Shown here piece by piece: positions 1-10,362 of a stretch of DNA of 64,000 nt (the stretch's first letter is position 1; every line of letters begins with the position of its first letter). The position numbers and the translations under genes were made by a program. The DNA is taken from the NCBI GenBank assembly GCA_016648135.1, contig JADDOH010001555.1, positions 1 to 64,000 of the forward strand, written 5' to 3'. This DNA comes from Agrypnia vestita. Its lineage: Eukaryota > Arthropoda > Insecta > Trichoptera > Phryganeidae. The notes beneath the pieces were generated by a model that ran no database searches, was not told the origin of the DNA, and saw only the letters and a list, made by a program, of their open reading frames with translations.

Positions 1-100
1 AAAACAAGTGGATTGCTCTATGGACAAAAATAAAAAAAATTAATCAATTAATAAAAATAAGAACTACATATAAGGTCGATATATTCACGGAAACATAGAG

Positions 101-235
101 GGTTGCTATAGCTTAGTGGTCAGAGCACCGGCCCCGGAAAGGAGGTGACCTGGGTTCGAATCCCAGTAGTAACCTAATATTTTTTCGTGAATTAGATTTT
201 TCTGTATGTCTTTCTAATTGATTAATTAATTTGGT
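101..235 (+). repeat. tRNA-headed short repeat (SINE-like)
   Basis: The first 74 bases fold as a tRNA-like head. A 7-bp acceptor stem pairs 102-108 with 167-173, a D-arm-like stretch with box A character (TAGCTTAGTGGT) follows, and a perfect 5-bp T stem encloses TTCGAAT with box B at 153-163. The anticodon arm does not pair and lacks the invariant U33, so this is not a working tRNA gene. The AT-rich tail (CGTGAATTAG, then GTATGTCTTTC) resembles the tails of the repeats at 33495 and 39330. A SINE copy or tRNA pseudogene is the best reading. Confidence 0.55.
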
Positions 236-245
236 TATTAAATAT

Positions 246-1384
246 TTCACAGAACTTTGTTCTGAAAAATTACAACTTCACAAATATGAATGTGTTCTTG
301 AATATATATGTACATACCTTTGACAAAAAACCTCACAGTCTGGATGACTGAGTTGATCAATGTCCAAACAATGACAGATGCTTAGCACCGAAGATGACGA
401 AACATTAATTGCTTAAGGGATGGGCCATCGCTATCATCAAGTCATTGAGAAACATTCCTGGGAAATCAACCGGACTAGATTTACGTCCAAGTTTATAATA
501 GGTGAAGTTATTAGAGAAGATAATTTACATACAGTGATGGAATAAGAATATTAATTTTGAATTTGTTCGTACTTATGACAAGTTTTTTAAAACAATATTC
601 ACAATTATTATCATATTTTGCGGATTTTTATATTCTTGTCTTTTTTCCCTTTTTTACAAAGCATATGCTTACCTAGAAATAATTCATGCTTCAATATACT
701 GCCATATATACCTAAATCGTGTTAAGTATTTATTAATTCATTGTATGGACGTAGATCTCGTGGTCGTGAATCGATAAATTTTGTTGGCATTTACATCACA
801 ACCCCTGCTTCCATCTCGTCCTACCCTCTTTGTTCGGTTAGGACAAATTAGCGATCGACAGTAAACAAGCACAAAAGCAATCAGGAAAAGAGATATAATA
901 TAAAGTATGTCTCCATTTCACGTCGACTCAATCTTCGTTTTAAACTGAAAAAAAGAAGACACTGCGGCAGTTGAACTTCCATTTTCCTTCCATTTCTTTC
1001 ATACACAGTCCATTTGGTATCATCCCCGTTTACCCCGTCCATCTCCCATCCTTATTCCGGTCAATTCATACTCTTCATATTCATGTTTAAAATAAAAATT
1101 ATTTAAGTGTAGAAATTTTGTAAAAGCGGACTCTGTATAAAGTTAATATCTATATGAAAATATCAAGGGGATGTAGTTGGAACATCGCAGCATGACTTTT
1201 ACGTAACCAATTATTTGGAAAAAAAATACAACATAATGTATTTCGTAATTGATGTCACAGCATTCATATTTTGATATATCATAAAAATCTGTAGCATAAA
1301 TATTTGATTTCTATTTTTTTTCCAAAATATACGTTTGCAAAAAAGTCGTGCTTCAATGTTCCCGTTGCAAGCGCCGGGAATATA
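246..1384. other. AT-rich spacer, no gene seen
   Basis: No convincing coding segment, RNA gene or bounded repeat is visible before the TA target site of mariner copy 1. Short stretches near 725-880 and 960-1060 are slightly richer in GC but have no open frame worth reporting. Confidence 0.5.
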
Positions 1385-2665
1385 TTAGGTCCTTACATAT
1401 GAAATTGGCGTTTTGCCGTACTGGCAAATTTAATCTCAAATATCTTCTCTTTGGTTAGGAATTCCAAATCCAAATTTATACAGCTATTTACTCATGTATT
1501 TGTGTTTTGAAAATTATAATTCATTTGTTTTTTTCTCGATTGTTTTTTTCTTTGCGTCACTCAGTTTACAAAATGAAAAACTTGAAATATCGCGTTATTT
1601 ACGAGTACGAGTTCCACCGTGGCACCAGTGCTGCAGAAACGGCTCGAAGGATTAATGATGTGTATGGCGACGGTGCCGCAAAAGAAAACACAGTGCGTTT
1701 TTGGTTCCAACGTTTTCGTTCTGGAAATTTCGACCTGCAGAACAAGCCCCGTGGACGGCCGGAGACCAAAGTTGATAATGAAGAATTGAAGGCTATTGTG
1801 GAAGCTGATCCATCGCAAACCACATCCGAGTTAGCTGCAGGCTGCGGTGTTAGTGATAAAAATGTTTTAATCCACTTGAAGCAAATTGGTAAGGTGAAAA
1901 AGCTTGAAAGGTGGATACCTCACGAATTGAGTGAAGCAAGTCAACAAACGCGCGTTGACTGCTGCGTTGCATTACTCAACCGGCACAATAATGAAGGGAT
2001 TTTAAATCGAATCATTACCTGTGATGAAAAATGGATCCTGTACGATAATCGGAAGCGCTTATCGCAATGGCTGAACCCTGCCGAACCAGCCAAACCATGC
2101 TCCAAGCGAAAATTGACTCCAAAAAGGTTACTTGTGAGCATTTGGTGGACTAGTGCTGGTGTCGTTCACTACAGCTTTCTTAAATCTGGCCAGACGATTA
2201 CGGCAGATGTCTATTGTCAGCAACTGCAAACCATGATGGAAAAGCTAGACGTTAAACAACCGAGGCTGGTTAATTGCTCTAGGCCACTGCTGCTTCTAAC
2301 GCTAGACCACACACTGCACAACAGACGGCTACCAAATTAGAGGAGCTTCAATTGGAATGTCTAAGACATCCACCGTACTCTCCGGACCTTGCCCCAACAG
2401 ATTACCATTTTTTTCGAAATTTGGATAACTTCTTGCAAAGGAAAAAATTCAACTCCGATGGGGCAGTCCAAACCGCCTTCAAAGATTTTATTGATTCCCG
2501 TCCGAATGGTTTTTTTAGTAAAGGGATCGATGAACTACCTATGAGATGGCAAAAGTGCATAGATAGCAATGGTACATACTTTGATTAAATAAATATATTA
2601 TAATAAAAAAAATCGGCTTTATGTTCCTCCCATACTAAACGCCAATTTCATATGTAAGGACCTAA
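1385..2665 (+). mobile_element. mariner transposon, copy 1
   Basis: This is a full-length mariner element of 1281 bp. It begins TTAGGTCCTTACATATGA and ends with the inverse; the terminal inverted repeats match for 29 bases (1385-1413 and 2637-2665). It is flanked by TA on both sides (1383-1384 and 2666-2667), the target duplication expected of Tc1/mariner elements. Its single gene is broken (see the transposase entry). It is almost identical by eye to the copy at 46193-47476, including the TIRs and the AATAAATA stretch after the stop, which implies recent activity of the family. The mariner subfamily was not resolved. Confidence 0.95.
1573..2588 (+). pseudogene. mariner transposase, frameshifted (copy 1)
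   Basis: The ATG at 1573 (MKNLKYRVIYEYEF) is preferred over an in-frame upstream ATG at 1507, because copy 2 starts at the equivalent ATG and the upstream residues do not look like mariner. The N-terminal half is intact: a first helix-turn-helix (about residues 1-55), a GRP AT-hook-like linker, a second helix-turn-helix, and the linker motif WIPHELSE. The first catalytic aspartate lies in IITCDEKW. A 4-base deletion relative to copy 2 near 2300 removes the HDNARPH segment with the second catalytic aspartate and shifts the frame, ending the first ORF at 2340. The third-aspartate motif (YSPDLAPTDYHFF) survives in another frame at 2352-2588. The unbroken family length is about 339 residues. No active enzyme can be made from this copy. 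Confidence 0.93.
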
Positions 2666-2667
2666 TA

Positions 2668-3938
2668 TAAATTTACCTTAATATTTTGGAAAAAATATAC
2701 TAAGACAAAATTTTAATCCTCGTTTTTCTAAATTTAAATTTTGTGACATACCTATTGATGTCAGCAATTGAATTGTGTATTATATTATACATTAAATTAT
2801 ATTTTATTTTACCATACATCATGACTTAAATTATATTTTATCGTATGATCACAAACGATAAAAAAAACTATGATTAAAATTTTCACACGTAAAACCTGAT
2901 TTCATACCACCTACCTGTTTAAATCAAAGCTGAAATGATAGCATTGTGAACATACTGATGAAACTTTTGCGGTATTTATGTTTCTGTGATGCTGAACGCG
3001 CGAGAGAGACGTCCCTGGCGAATTTGCAAGAGTGTGTTGAACAAGCTGTTTGCGGCTATGATATATCGAATCATTAGACGATGGAATCCGACTCTATATG
3101 ACACGGTTGCTGATTGCTACATTACACATTGCATCGGTATAAGTGACAAATGTATTATTTGAAATGTAGTCATTTTATTAATGCTTTCAAGGAAAAGAAA
3201 AAAGTTTAATTAAAAATAATGATACACCATATTTCGGTCTATCTTCATTTGTTCACGTTGTATTAACAATCGTAATTTAACCGCTATTATATTACATTGC
3301 ACACTTCGTTAATTTCGGCAGATTTCTCATGGAAACTTTACGTGCAAATAAAAAAGGACGTCGCATCTATTTTATGAGATTTTTTTGTTTAAATTTACGG
3401 AAAAATCTGAAGTTAAAAATTATTATACTTTGTACTACACACGCACGAGTTATTTTTCACACGTGACTTCAATAGGATAACGAGTAAATTACATGAAAAT
3501 TCATTAATTACACGTGATTATAAGAGAGGGACAGCTTCTCACGAAACAATAACAGTGATAATATAACTGAATGTATTTACAATACAAAGTTCAATTTAAA
3601 AAAATATAATAATTTTACGCAACAAAGTACCTGCAATATCAATTTATGATTTTTCTTCGGGCAAAAATACATAGTAGTCTCTGGTCGGGTGCTTTATAAA
3701 ATTGTCTATGAGCGCGGAGTGTTCTATGTATGACAGTTACCGCGAACCATAGATTATTTTGGCATCTCGGAATCAACGGTTGATTTTGTCACGGCAGATA
3801 CAAAGTGTCAAATATAATTTTATTGTAGGTACCAAAAAAATTCAAATGTTCCCTGTAGGGAACCCGAACCAGAGTGAAAAATCAGGGCTTTGTCCCAACA
3901 ATATTAGACTTACAATTCACATTTTCTTTTTCTTCTAG
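2668..3938. other. Spacer, no gene seen
   Basis: AT-rich DNA. The only open frame noticed is a 57-codon one at 2989-3162 (+), rich in Arg and Trp, with no recognisable motif. I do not call it a gene. Confidence 0.45.
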
Positions 3939-4067
3939 TACTTGCTAGCAGCACCTTGAAATAGTTGGACAGTTGATTTTCCGAACGGACGTGTTCAGTG
4001 GACGAGTTTTTCAGCCAGCATGTCTTTCAGGAACTCTTCTGCTCGCAATTTCACCTCGAATGACCAG
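3939..4067 (+). other. Candidate exon containing a start codon
   Basis: A strong acceptor-like tract (TTTTCTTTTTCTTCTAG) ends at 3938 and a near-consensus donor (CAG then GTAGGT) begins at 4068. Inside, an ATG at 4020 is preceded in frame by TGA, and the frame runs 16 codons (MSFRNSSARNFTSNDQ) exactly to the donor in phase 0. That arrangement suits an internal exon carrying the last of the 5' UTR and the first codons of a protein, followed by a long intron into which the LINE at 4128 was inserted. I do not recognise the peptide. No downstream exon was identified on this strand, so this rests on splice signals alone and could be chance. Confidence 0.35.
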
Positions 4068-4127
4068 GTAGGTACTTCTCTGGATATAGCTAAAATATTG
4101 TAATTTCCGGCTTTAAATTTTTAAAGA

Positions 4128-4565
4128 ATTTATTTTTTCCTTTCGCATCCATGACATTACATTTCCATTCGTAACCCTACTCCAATCCAGATTATTTTTA
4201 GAAACCATCTGTAGATCCACAGCTTCAGTGAATGTCCAGGATTCCATTTCATATAAAAGTAGAAGGAACACATATCAACATATCATTCTCATTCGCGAAT
4301 TAAGGCTTTGATCACGGCTGCAAAATTCCTTTTTTATCTGGAAGAATGTAGCTCTGGCTTGCTCTATAAGATGCTTAATTTCCATAGAATGGTCCCAGAT
4401 TTCATTTAATCTGCTTCCCAGGTAGGTTATTCTATCTTCTATTTCTACTCCTATTTTATCTATGTACAGGCCACCATCATTCGTTTCATTTTTTGTGTAT
4501 TTTGTTAATAACAATTCATCATTCACTAAAATCGTCTTAGTCGGAAGCATTTTACTATATTTACG
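4128..4565 (-). pseudogene. LINE reverse transcriptase C-terminal relic
   Basis: Read on the minus strand, the ORF contains DRITYLGSRLNEIWDHSMEI followed by HLIEQARATFFQIKK. This is the region just after the reverse transcriptase core in non-LTR retrotransposons (YLG, then an I..RI..AR.AF..... pattern). Past an in-frame TGA the similarity continues with YVFLLLLYEMESWTFTEA and SRVTNGNVMSWMRKEK, matching the usual YG.E.WTLT and RVTN..V motifs but with an internal gap. The copy is 5'-truncated, contains a stop and a deletion, and is dead. It lies inside what may be an intron of the candidate exon just upstream. Confidence 0.75.
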
Positions 4566-4945
4566 AGTGTATTTAAAACAAATTTGGACAAAGCACTTCA
4601 AATCCACTCACTAGAAGAAGAATAATAATATAGCATTATATTAATTATAACGGAATCACATTATTTCTATTTGTAATAAATCATTTTTCAGATCATAGTT
4701 CCGTGATAATATTGTCACGGGATTGTGGCTGTGGGAGGAAAATGAAACACTTGAAATTAATTAAAGTTTTATCACTGGACACGAATTTCAGAGCACCGTT
4801 CTTTAATTATTTATACCAGTTTCGCGATTCGCAATAAATTTCACTCCTAAATATTTCACAAATACTCGTACTTAGGTAGGTACTTTTGTATTTCGTTTTA
4901 CTCTTGTCTATCGCTTGCTTATGGTCAATCGCGCGGGTTCTCGCA

Positions 4946-5228
4946 TCCCAATTATAATAATTTATTTGTATGTCTGTCCATCCGTCCCTCTGTCCGTTTG
5001 TCTGTCTTTCTCTCCCCGTAACTTCGTGTAACGTCCGTAACTTTTTTTAGTAATATTTTCCCCTTTTTTCTTAAAAATATGATTTTTTTACGTTAACATT
5101 TTTACGTATTTTTTCCTTTTTTCTTTAAAGTGTTTTTTTCCTTTTCTTTTTTATATAAATAAAAAAATACTTATTCTTTAGGAACCGCCATGTAAAATTA
5201 CCGTCATTTTTGACGGGTTACAGCTTAG
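4946..5228 (+). mobile_element. Helitron-like non-autonomous element, copy 1
   Basis: The 5' end reads A then TCCCAATTATAATAATTT. A GTCTGTC-rich stretch and GTAACTTCGTGTAACGTCC follow, then T-rich DNA. The 3' end has a perfect hairpin CCGTCA-TTTT-TGACGG (5201-5216), seven bases, CTTAG and a T. The same 5' end recurs at 34816 and 60149 on the minus strand. The copy at 59960 ends in hairpin, seven bases, CTAG, then T. A TC start, a short 3' hairpin before CTRR and insertion between A and T are Helitron hallmarks. The CTTAG here departs from CTRR by one base. There is no Rep/helicase gene, so it is non-autonomous. Confidence 0.6.
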
Positions 5229-6005
5229 TTTTATTATAATAGCGCATACACTGTCCGCGCAGCGGGCCTTTGATTTATAATGTCGTATCGTCAACCATCG
5301 AGAATGCTCGACTAACTTCTCTACATTTCTAATGATTTTCAATTTATTGTAAAACGTGTAGAGTCCTGTAAAATTCTCGATTACGTGAAATTCCTTCCGC
5401 TTCTACCAGCTCGTGACAATATTGTCATAACGTCTATGTCTAACACTAACTCCTCAGCATCATCAAGACATGTGATTATAGGAGCGTACAGCAACAATTT
5501 TTTTAATATATTCATTTTTTAAATATTTTAACAAAATAACACGACGCAGTTTTTTTATCTTTCACGGGGGCCACCCGAGTTGCGGATTTGTTCCGCCGAA
5601 ATAAAATTCACGATGGAATATTCCAAAACTGAAATTCAGAGCTAATTTATGTTTTCTAACAGTTGCAGACGGAAAATACGTTCATCCGTGCGATTGAAAA
5701 AATAAACTAATTTTTCAGGTGTGCGCCATTTGCCAATTTGCGATTGTGCCCGGTCTACACGCCCGGCTGTAATTTATCGCGAAAGTTGGAATGTAAAGCT
5801 CCGACTGCACTGAAGTCGGCCATTAGTAAAACTCTTGTCTGGGGTATTTTTTCCTACATAAATCTTCCCGAGTGACTGGAAATTGTAAACACTGAAAGGT
5901 CGAGTGACACGCTATTCTGTTGCTGTCCATGAGAAAACTTTCAATAGCCTGTTACGCGAGTTTTCAGCTGGGCATAATGAAACTAACCATATCCTGTAAA
6001 GCGTG
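5229..6005. other. Spacer with a GC-richer block
   Basis: No gene is seen. The block about 5710-5850 is richer in GC than its surroundings (CCCGGTCTACACGCCCGG, GTCGGCC) and contains no long open frame. It may be regulatory or simply unique DNA. Confidence 0.35.
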
Positions 6006-6014
6006 GTGAAAAAA

Positions 6015-6400
6015 TACTTCTCTCACAGAGAGAAACATGTATGGGAATCTTTTTATAAGATGGCCCAGGGCTTTCGACCTGTAAGTGCTGGCTTAAGTGA
6101 TAAAGTTTAAAATACAGAGGTATCTTTTCTAGCTACAAAATCTATGTATAAATAGTTCACCCAAAAATACCAAAGATGTCTCTAGCATAGTCCCTTAAAA
6201 TAAATGAAAGGTTTTCAGATTTAGACCAAACTTTCAAAATTTTGATGATGTGTGGATGTTCTCACGGTGAAATTAATGAACATTAAATTTTTTAAAGTAC
6301 AGCCAGCTCACACAGGTCGTAAGCCCTGGGCCACCTGGGACATACATGTTTCTCATATAAATAGTTTCGTCTCTGTGAGACATCTATAATTTATCTTAAA
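6015..6400. repeat. Dispersed repeat R1, inverted pair
   Basis: Two divergent copies of a repeat found at least six more times in the window face each other. The left copy (6015-6115) reads on the minus strand and the right copy (6240-6400) on the plus strand. Shared words include GTCGTAAGCCCTGGGCCA, AGTGATCACTTAAGCCAGC and TTTCGTCTCTGTGAGACAT. The other copies are listed separately. No coding capacity is seen. The family is unnamed to me. Confidence 0.7.
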
Positions 6401-6639
6401 TTATTTTATTTTATTTTGTTGGAATCGTTAATATGTAGGTAAATTACCAAGATATGTACAAAAGAGGAATGAATATGAAAATTGACTGAAAAAATATTGA
6501 ACATGAATATGAGATTAGCATCGGAGATGAAAAGGCATATTTAAAATGAAAACCACGGAGTGTCCAAACAAATTTCAAAAGACAACGACGGACAGATGCA
6601 AGATACATACCTATATATATAGAAACACCTGGGCAAAAT

Positions 6640-7240
6640 TCTATACAGACTCCAGAGGTCTACTCTCTCTTGCAAAGTAGACTAGAGAATGGCTCGATGA
6701 TTAAGGGGCCACGTGAGTGAAAGTACTCTCTTATGTTGTAGAAAGTCCAAAAGAAGTTTCTGAGATATCTCTACATGAGAGTGTACTGGCATTATCTTTG
6801 GCTCTGCCTAACCTAACAGGTTAGTTAGTAGACTATAATAGTTTACAGACTAGAAGGAATGTGTATTTGACTATACATTTTTATCGATTGTTACGCGGTG
6901 TGATCGATGATCCTGAAATTATGCGGAGCATTGGTTTGTATGTTCCTGATAAACCTTAGACGTCGTCAGAATAGATTGTTTCATATTCCAATTTACAAGA
7001 CCAATCTGCCGATGGTTATGCCGGTTGGAAGAGCTACTGCTATGCTAAACAATATCGTTTTGGGTATTCTTATATTCTATATGTTGGAAGAGGTTTTCCG
7101 AAGCAGGATTCTTCTGCACCTTACACCAGATTTAATAATGATATTTTTAACCAATTAAATATTTTTATTTTAATGTGCATACTTTCGTAATATGTATTTG
7201 AACATTTAGTTTGTAATGTACAAATTATAAAATAAATAAA
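6640..7240 (+). pseudogene. LINE 3' end, family X copy 1
   Basis: This segment is colinear with 56640-57240 and clearly homologous by eye: GTCCAAAAGAAGTTTCTGAG, then CGTCGTCAG and the GTTTGTAATGTAC 3' UTR. The better copy at 56575 encodes the post-RT C-terminal domain of a non-LTR retrotransposon. Here the frame is interrupted several times, and only the last part (6907-7158, with LFHIPIYKTNLPMVMPVGRA) stays open. The 3' end runs into an AATAAATAAATT tail near 7240. It is a dead 5'-truncated insertion. Confidence 0.8.
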
Positions 7241-7244
7241 TTGA

Positions 7245-8026
7245 AATTGATAAAAAGCAGAGACCTGCAAGTATCACGAAGTGAATCTCATCATTACAAA
7301 ATTATAACAGACTTATGCAATTCTCTAAAATAAAATATGATTAAAAATATTCAAGATGATTCCACTAAATCCTCCGTAAGTTATTTACTGGCTCTGGCTA
7401 ATTTTCCCCTTGTTTCTATGTGACAAATTTTCCGTCTTCCTTAAAATTCCAATTTTTCGGTGTCATCGGGCTATAAATTATGCCTAATACTACGCACTTT
7501 GGAAATGGCCTTCAATACCAGAATATCTGTGCATTCTGAATTTTATATAATGTAATCTTTTATTATCTAGAAGGTCGACCAGTACTGCTCATCAGTGTGC
7601 CTTTTCTCGTACAAAAGTGGACCGAAATGTGCCACTAACTAGGATTCAGATACATAACTGCAAGCAGTGTTAGGGTTATAATAGCAACATATTATTACTT
7701 TAATACATATTCATATAATTTAATAATCAAAGGAATACATATCAATTATAAATCTTTATAATTTAATTTAAAATATTGATGTTTTACTTTAACATTGTAA
7801 TACACGCACAATATTAGTTATTAATTACTACTATATCTTCGCCTCTCATCATCAGGTATAGATTGTAAACAAACTTAAATACAAAATTTATCAATCTATT
7901 CGTGAAGATTAGGTTAGGTTAGGTTAGCGCGGTTGGGAGGGAAATGTTTTTAGCTAAAAGCTCCAGGATTGGTGAAATGTGAAATTATTTATAAGTGTGT
8001 CTTTATAATTCAATTTTTTAAGGATT
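7245..8026. other. AT-rich spacer with a short telomere-like run
   Basis: No gene is seen. At 7909-7927 there are three and a fraction TTAGG units, the insect telomeric repeat. The run is too short to indicate more than chance or a small repair insertion. Confidence 0.4.
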
Positions 8027-8233
8027 TCAAAGAACCGAGTGAAGTAGTTCCAATTTGGGACTAGCGAATGAATGACTAGTGTTAATTATACTTATGATTA
8101 CAAAATTCGGAAAAGGCGTATTTTTTAGGCAACGGTGTTCTTTCGTTCGTTTATTCAAGTTTCTCGTGGTTTTCCCTGTATATTTTTTATCACAGTCTCC
8201 GCAAGTTATTTCGTATATCCCGCCTTTTTTCAT
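8027..8233 (-). pseudogene. Penelope-like element GIY-YIG endonuclease fragment
   Basis: The minus-strand ORF begins KKGGIYEITCGDCDKKYTGK and continues TTRNLNKRTKEH. GIY followed by a CxxC pair, KYTGKT and R...R..EH is the arrangement of the GIY-YIG nuclease domain at the C terminus of Penelope-like retroelements. Only about 68 residues remain. The rest of the domain looks deleted: FASPKLELLHSV follows too soon, and no reverse transcriptase is nearby. Hammerhead-like repeats of probable Penelope origin occur elsewhere in the window (21693, 36300, 56528). Confidence 0.72.
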
Positions 8234-8759
8234 TGTACTTATTTTTGTTTTTGAATTTAAAAGAATTTTACCAACATTATTATTTCTGAAATAAGCGGCT
8301 CAAAAGTGAGTAGGGAAACAATTTGTAATTTGAGTAGAAATCGGATGTAACAATGTCTCCATAATTTAATTTAAGTATAGGTATGTCAGCTAGAAAAACT
8401 ATAGGAATATTTTAAATCATCTATTCATAATCTTTAATATAGAGTCCAAATATTTTTACAAAACACAGATCAAATATTTTGGTTACTATCGTTTTTTGTA
8501 ATAAACACTTCAATATTATAAAATTCCATAAATTATATAAAATTTCAATCAAACTAATTATGTTGTTTGCGGTAATATATGCAATAAAATTTTATTCTAC
8601 AGTATTTAGATAAAAAAATAGCTCACAATATTGCGAACGTATAGATCCAATTGTCACTTTTTTGTTGAGTTGGTAAACTTGTCTGTGACATATTATGACA
8701 CGTGAAGCATAACACATATTTGTTGTTGGTTATCGACAGGGTGTTGCTATACTTTACTT
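8234..8759. other. AT-rich spacer, no gene seen
   Basis: Nothing recognisable on either strand. Confidence 0.45.
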
Positions 8760-8950
8760 AGAAAAAATGGAACAAAAATTTCTAATTTTCTGGCCAAAAA
8801 TAGCACCACCACAATACCTCACCCTCCGTATTCGCCAGACGTGCCCCGCTAGTCGCAGCGGGGCACGTCTATTCTATTCCCCAAGATGAAAAAAATCATG
8901 ATAGGATAATATTAAGAAGATCAGCAAAAATCATGAAAGGAGCACATTGA
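8760..8950 (+). pseudogene. Mariner-like transposase fragment (third-aspartate region)
   Basis: The frame at 8814-8843 encodes IPHPPYSPDV, the HPPYSPDLAP signature that precedes the third catalytic aspartate of mariner transposases. It is immediately interrupted by a 14-bp perfect hairpin (8837-8870). Beyond it, FPKMKKIMIG (stop) resembles the segment that normally follows. The fragment is heavily decayed and distinct from the two full-length mariner copies in the window. The C-terminal piece at 9680-9802 may belong to the same or a related element. Confidence 0.55.
8837..8870. repeat. Perfect 14-bp GC-rich hairpin
   Basis: AGACGTGCCCCGCT (8837-8850) is followed by a six-base loop and its exact reverse complement (8857-8870). 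It sits within the mariner motif, so one arm is probably a copied segment of old coding sequence. Confidence 0.9.
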
Positions 8951-9248
8951 GAAGTTTATCATAATTCTCTGTGTAACAATGTCCGTCATTAATATAAGAA
9001 TATACAACACTACGCCACAAGACGCTATGCTTCGCTATATGGCGATGTTTTCAAGCATACTACGATTTCGCTATAGTTTCATTTATTTGGAAAGTAAAAT
9101 TTAAATTGGAATTTTGTGAAAAACTGAAAACATTTTAGCAGAATTTCGGCAACTAGACAACCTAGGTCATTCTGGTAAACAGAAACATATATCATAATGT
9201 TCAATAATCATAATAACCTGTTTACATTGTTCAATTTAAGATATTTTT
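8951..9248. other. Spacer, no gene seen
   Basis: AT-rich DNA between two decayed mariner fragments. Nothing recognisable. Confidence 0.4.
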
Positions 9249-9560
9249 AAATTGATTTCGCAATTATTAATTTTTCTTCTTCTTCTTCTTCTTCGACTTT
9301 GTTTGGACTCAAGAGTCTATTTGTGCAGGAGTTTCCTCTTGTGATGCTGAATTCCATCTCTCGATCGCTCCCAGGTGGGCGCGGTCCATCTGGTACGCCA
9401 TGCAGAGCTATGTACGGTAATCTTGTTGTTCTCATTCTCTGTACGTGTTGGTACCAGTATCGTCGGCGCTGTCGTCCCCATCTGACCACATCTTGAACCT
9501 CATAGACTTCCCGGATTACTGTATTTCTCACGCAATCATGCAGAGTATACCCAGCAATAA
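9249..9560 (-). pseudogene. LINE 3' end with GAA-repeat tail
   Basis: Read on the minus strand, the frame gives TLHDCVRNTVIREVYEVQDV, then RRRYWYQHVQRMRTTRLPYI and GVPDGPRPPG. This matches the RIRN..IR......Q....W...HV.RM...RLP....GRPPG region at the extreme C terminus of many non-LTR retrotransposons. The element ends in CAAAGTCGAAGAAGAAGAAG, a GAA microsatellite typical of these 3' ends; the relic at 23905-24165 ends the same way. It is 5'-truncated and not functional. Confidence 0.75.
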
Positions 9561-9679
9561 ATAGCACGTAAAGTTCTCATTTCAGTTATAAGTATTAATT
9601 TTTACTGTGGATCATTAATTTAAAGCAGAAATTGAAACATAAAGAGTCCGTCATTTTTCACGGAGTAAAGCTAGTAAGG

Positions 9680-9802
9680 GCAGAATCGTTGAAGGAGCTA
9701 AACGCCATACCGAAAATTGTGTTCCAGAAGATTTTCAAAGGCTGGAAAAAGCGCTGGCATAAGGCTGACGGGGACTGCTTAGAAATTAATAATTGTGGGT
9801 GA
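9680..9802 (+). pseudogene. Mariner-like transposase C-terminal fragment
   Basis: The 40-codon frame AESLKELNAIPKIVFQKIFK then GWKKRWHKADGDCLE ends in TGA at 9800. It resembles the end of mariner-like transposases, where ELKAIP...F...F..WKKRW.KCI...G.YFE is usual; the KCI is changed here. About 700 bp separate it from the YSPD fragment at 8814, with a LINE 3' end between, so an old mariner-like element split by later insertion is possible. Just upstream, 9649-9663 plus CTAG looks like a decayed copy of the Helitron-like 3' end. Confidence 0.5.
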
Positions 9803-9926
9803 ATAAAGATATTTCGATAAAAACGAAATATCGTAGAACTCGAGTTATCGCAGAGTCGATCCGGTTTGTCACGCTACAGTGAAGCAGTACCAGGCAGAGA
9901 TAGGTACGCACTATCGCAGCCAACTT

Positions 9927-10362
9927 GGTGATGCATGGCAATGACGTTATTGGGTACTTCCACAGAGTATAAAATTGTGCAGAGATGAACTAAACCCCCT
10001 TTTTATGCGAAGGGACTAGATCGCAATCCGTAGAATGTCCCCCTCGCGTATATTTAATAAACATTTATATTGCAGTTAATGTACCAAATTTTTGGATGCA
10101 CAAAGTAAATTAAATTATGGTAAAATGTAAAAAAAAGAAAAAAACAAAAAAAAATGGTGATGCATGGCAATGACATTATTGGGTACATCCACAAAGTATA
10201 AATTTGTGTAGAGATGAACTAACCCCCTTTTTAAGGCGAAGGGATTGGATCATAATCGGTAGAATGCCCCCCTCGCGTATATTTAATACACATGTACCTA
10301 TATTGCAGTTAAACTACCAAATTTTTGGATGCACAAAGTAAATTAAATTAAACAATATTTTT
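9927..10362. repeat. Direct duplication of about 200 bp
   Basis: 9927-10125 and 10156-10362 are similar copies in the same orientation, both starting GGTGATGCATGGCAATGAC and both containing CCCCCTCGCGTATATTTAATA and TTTTTGGATGCACAAAGTAA. An A-rich spacer of about 30 bases separates them. The copies differ by scattered substitutions and small indels. Function unknown; no open frame. Confidence 0.85.

Noticed and set aside
101..174. Functional tRNA gene
   Set aside because: Acceptor and T arms pair, but the anticodon arm does not and U33 is missing. It is treated as a SINE head or pseudogene.
1507..1572. Upstream ATG as the transposase start
   Set aside because: Copy 2 starts at the ATG equivalent to 1573, and the extra N-terminal residues are AT-driven.
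2989..3162. 57-codon ORF as a small gene
   Set aside because: No motif, no splice or promoter context, and a length expected by chance.
7909..7927. Interstitial telomere array
   Set aside because: Only about 3.8 TTAGG units; too short to mean more than chance.
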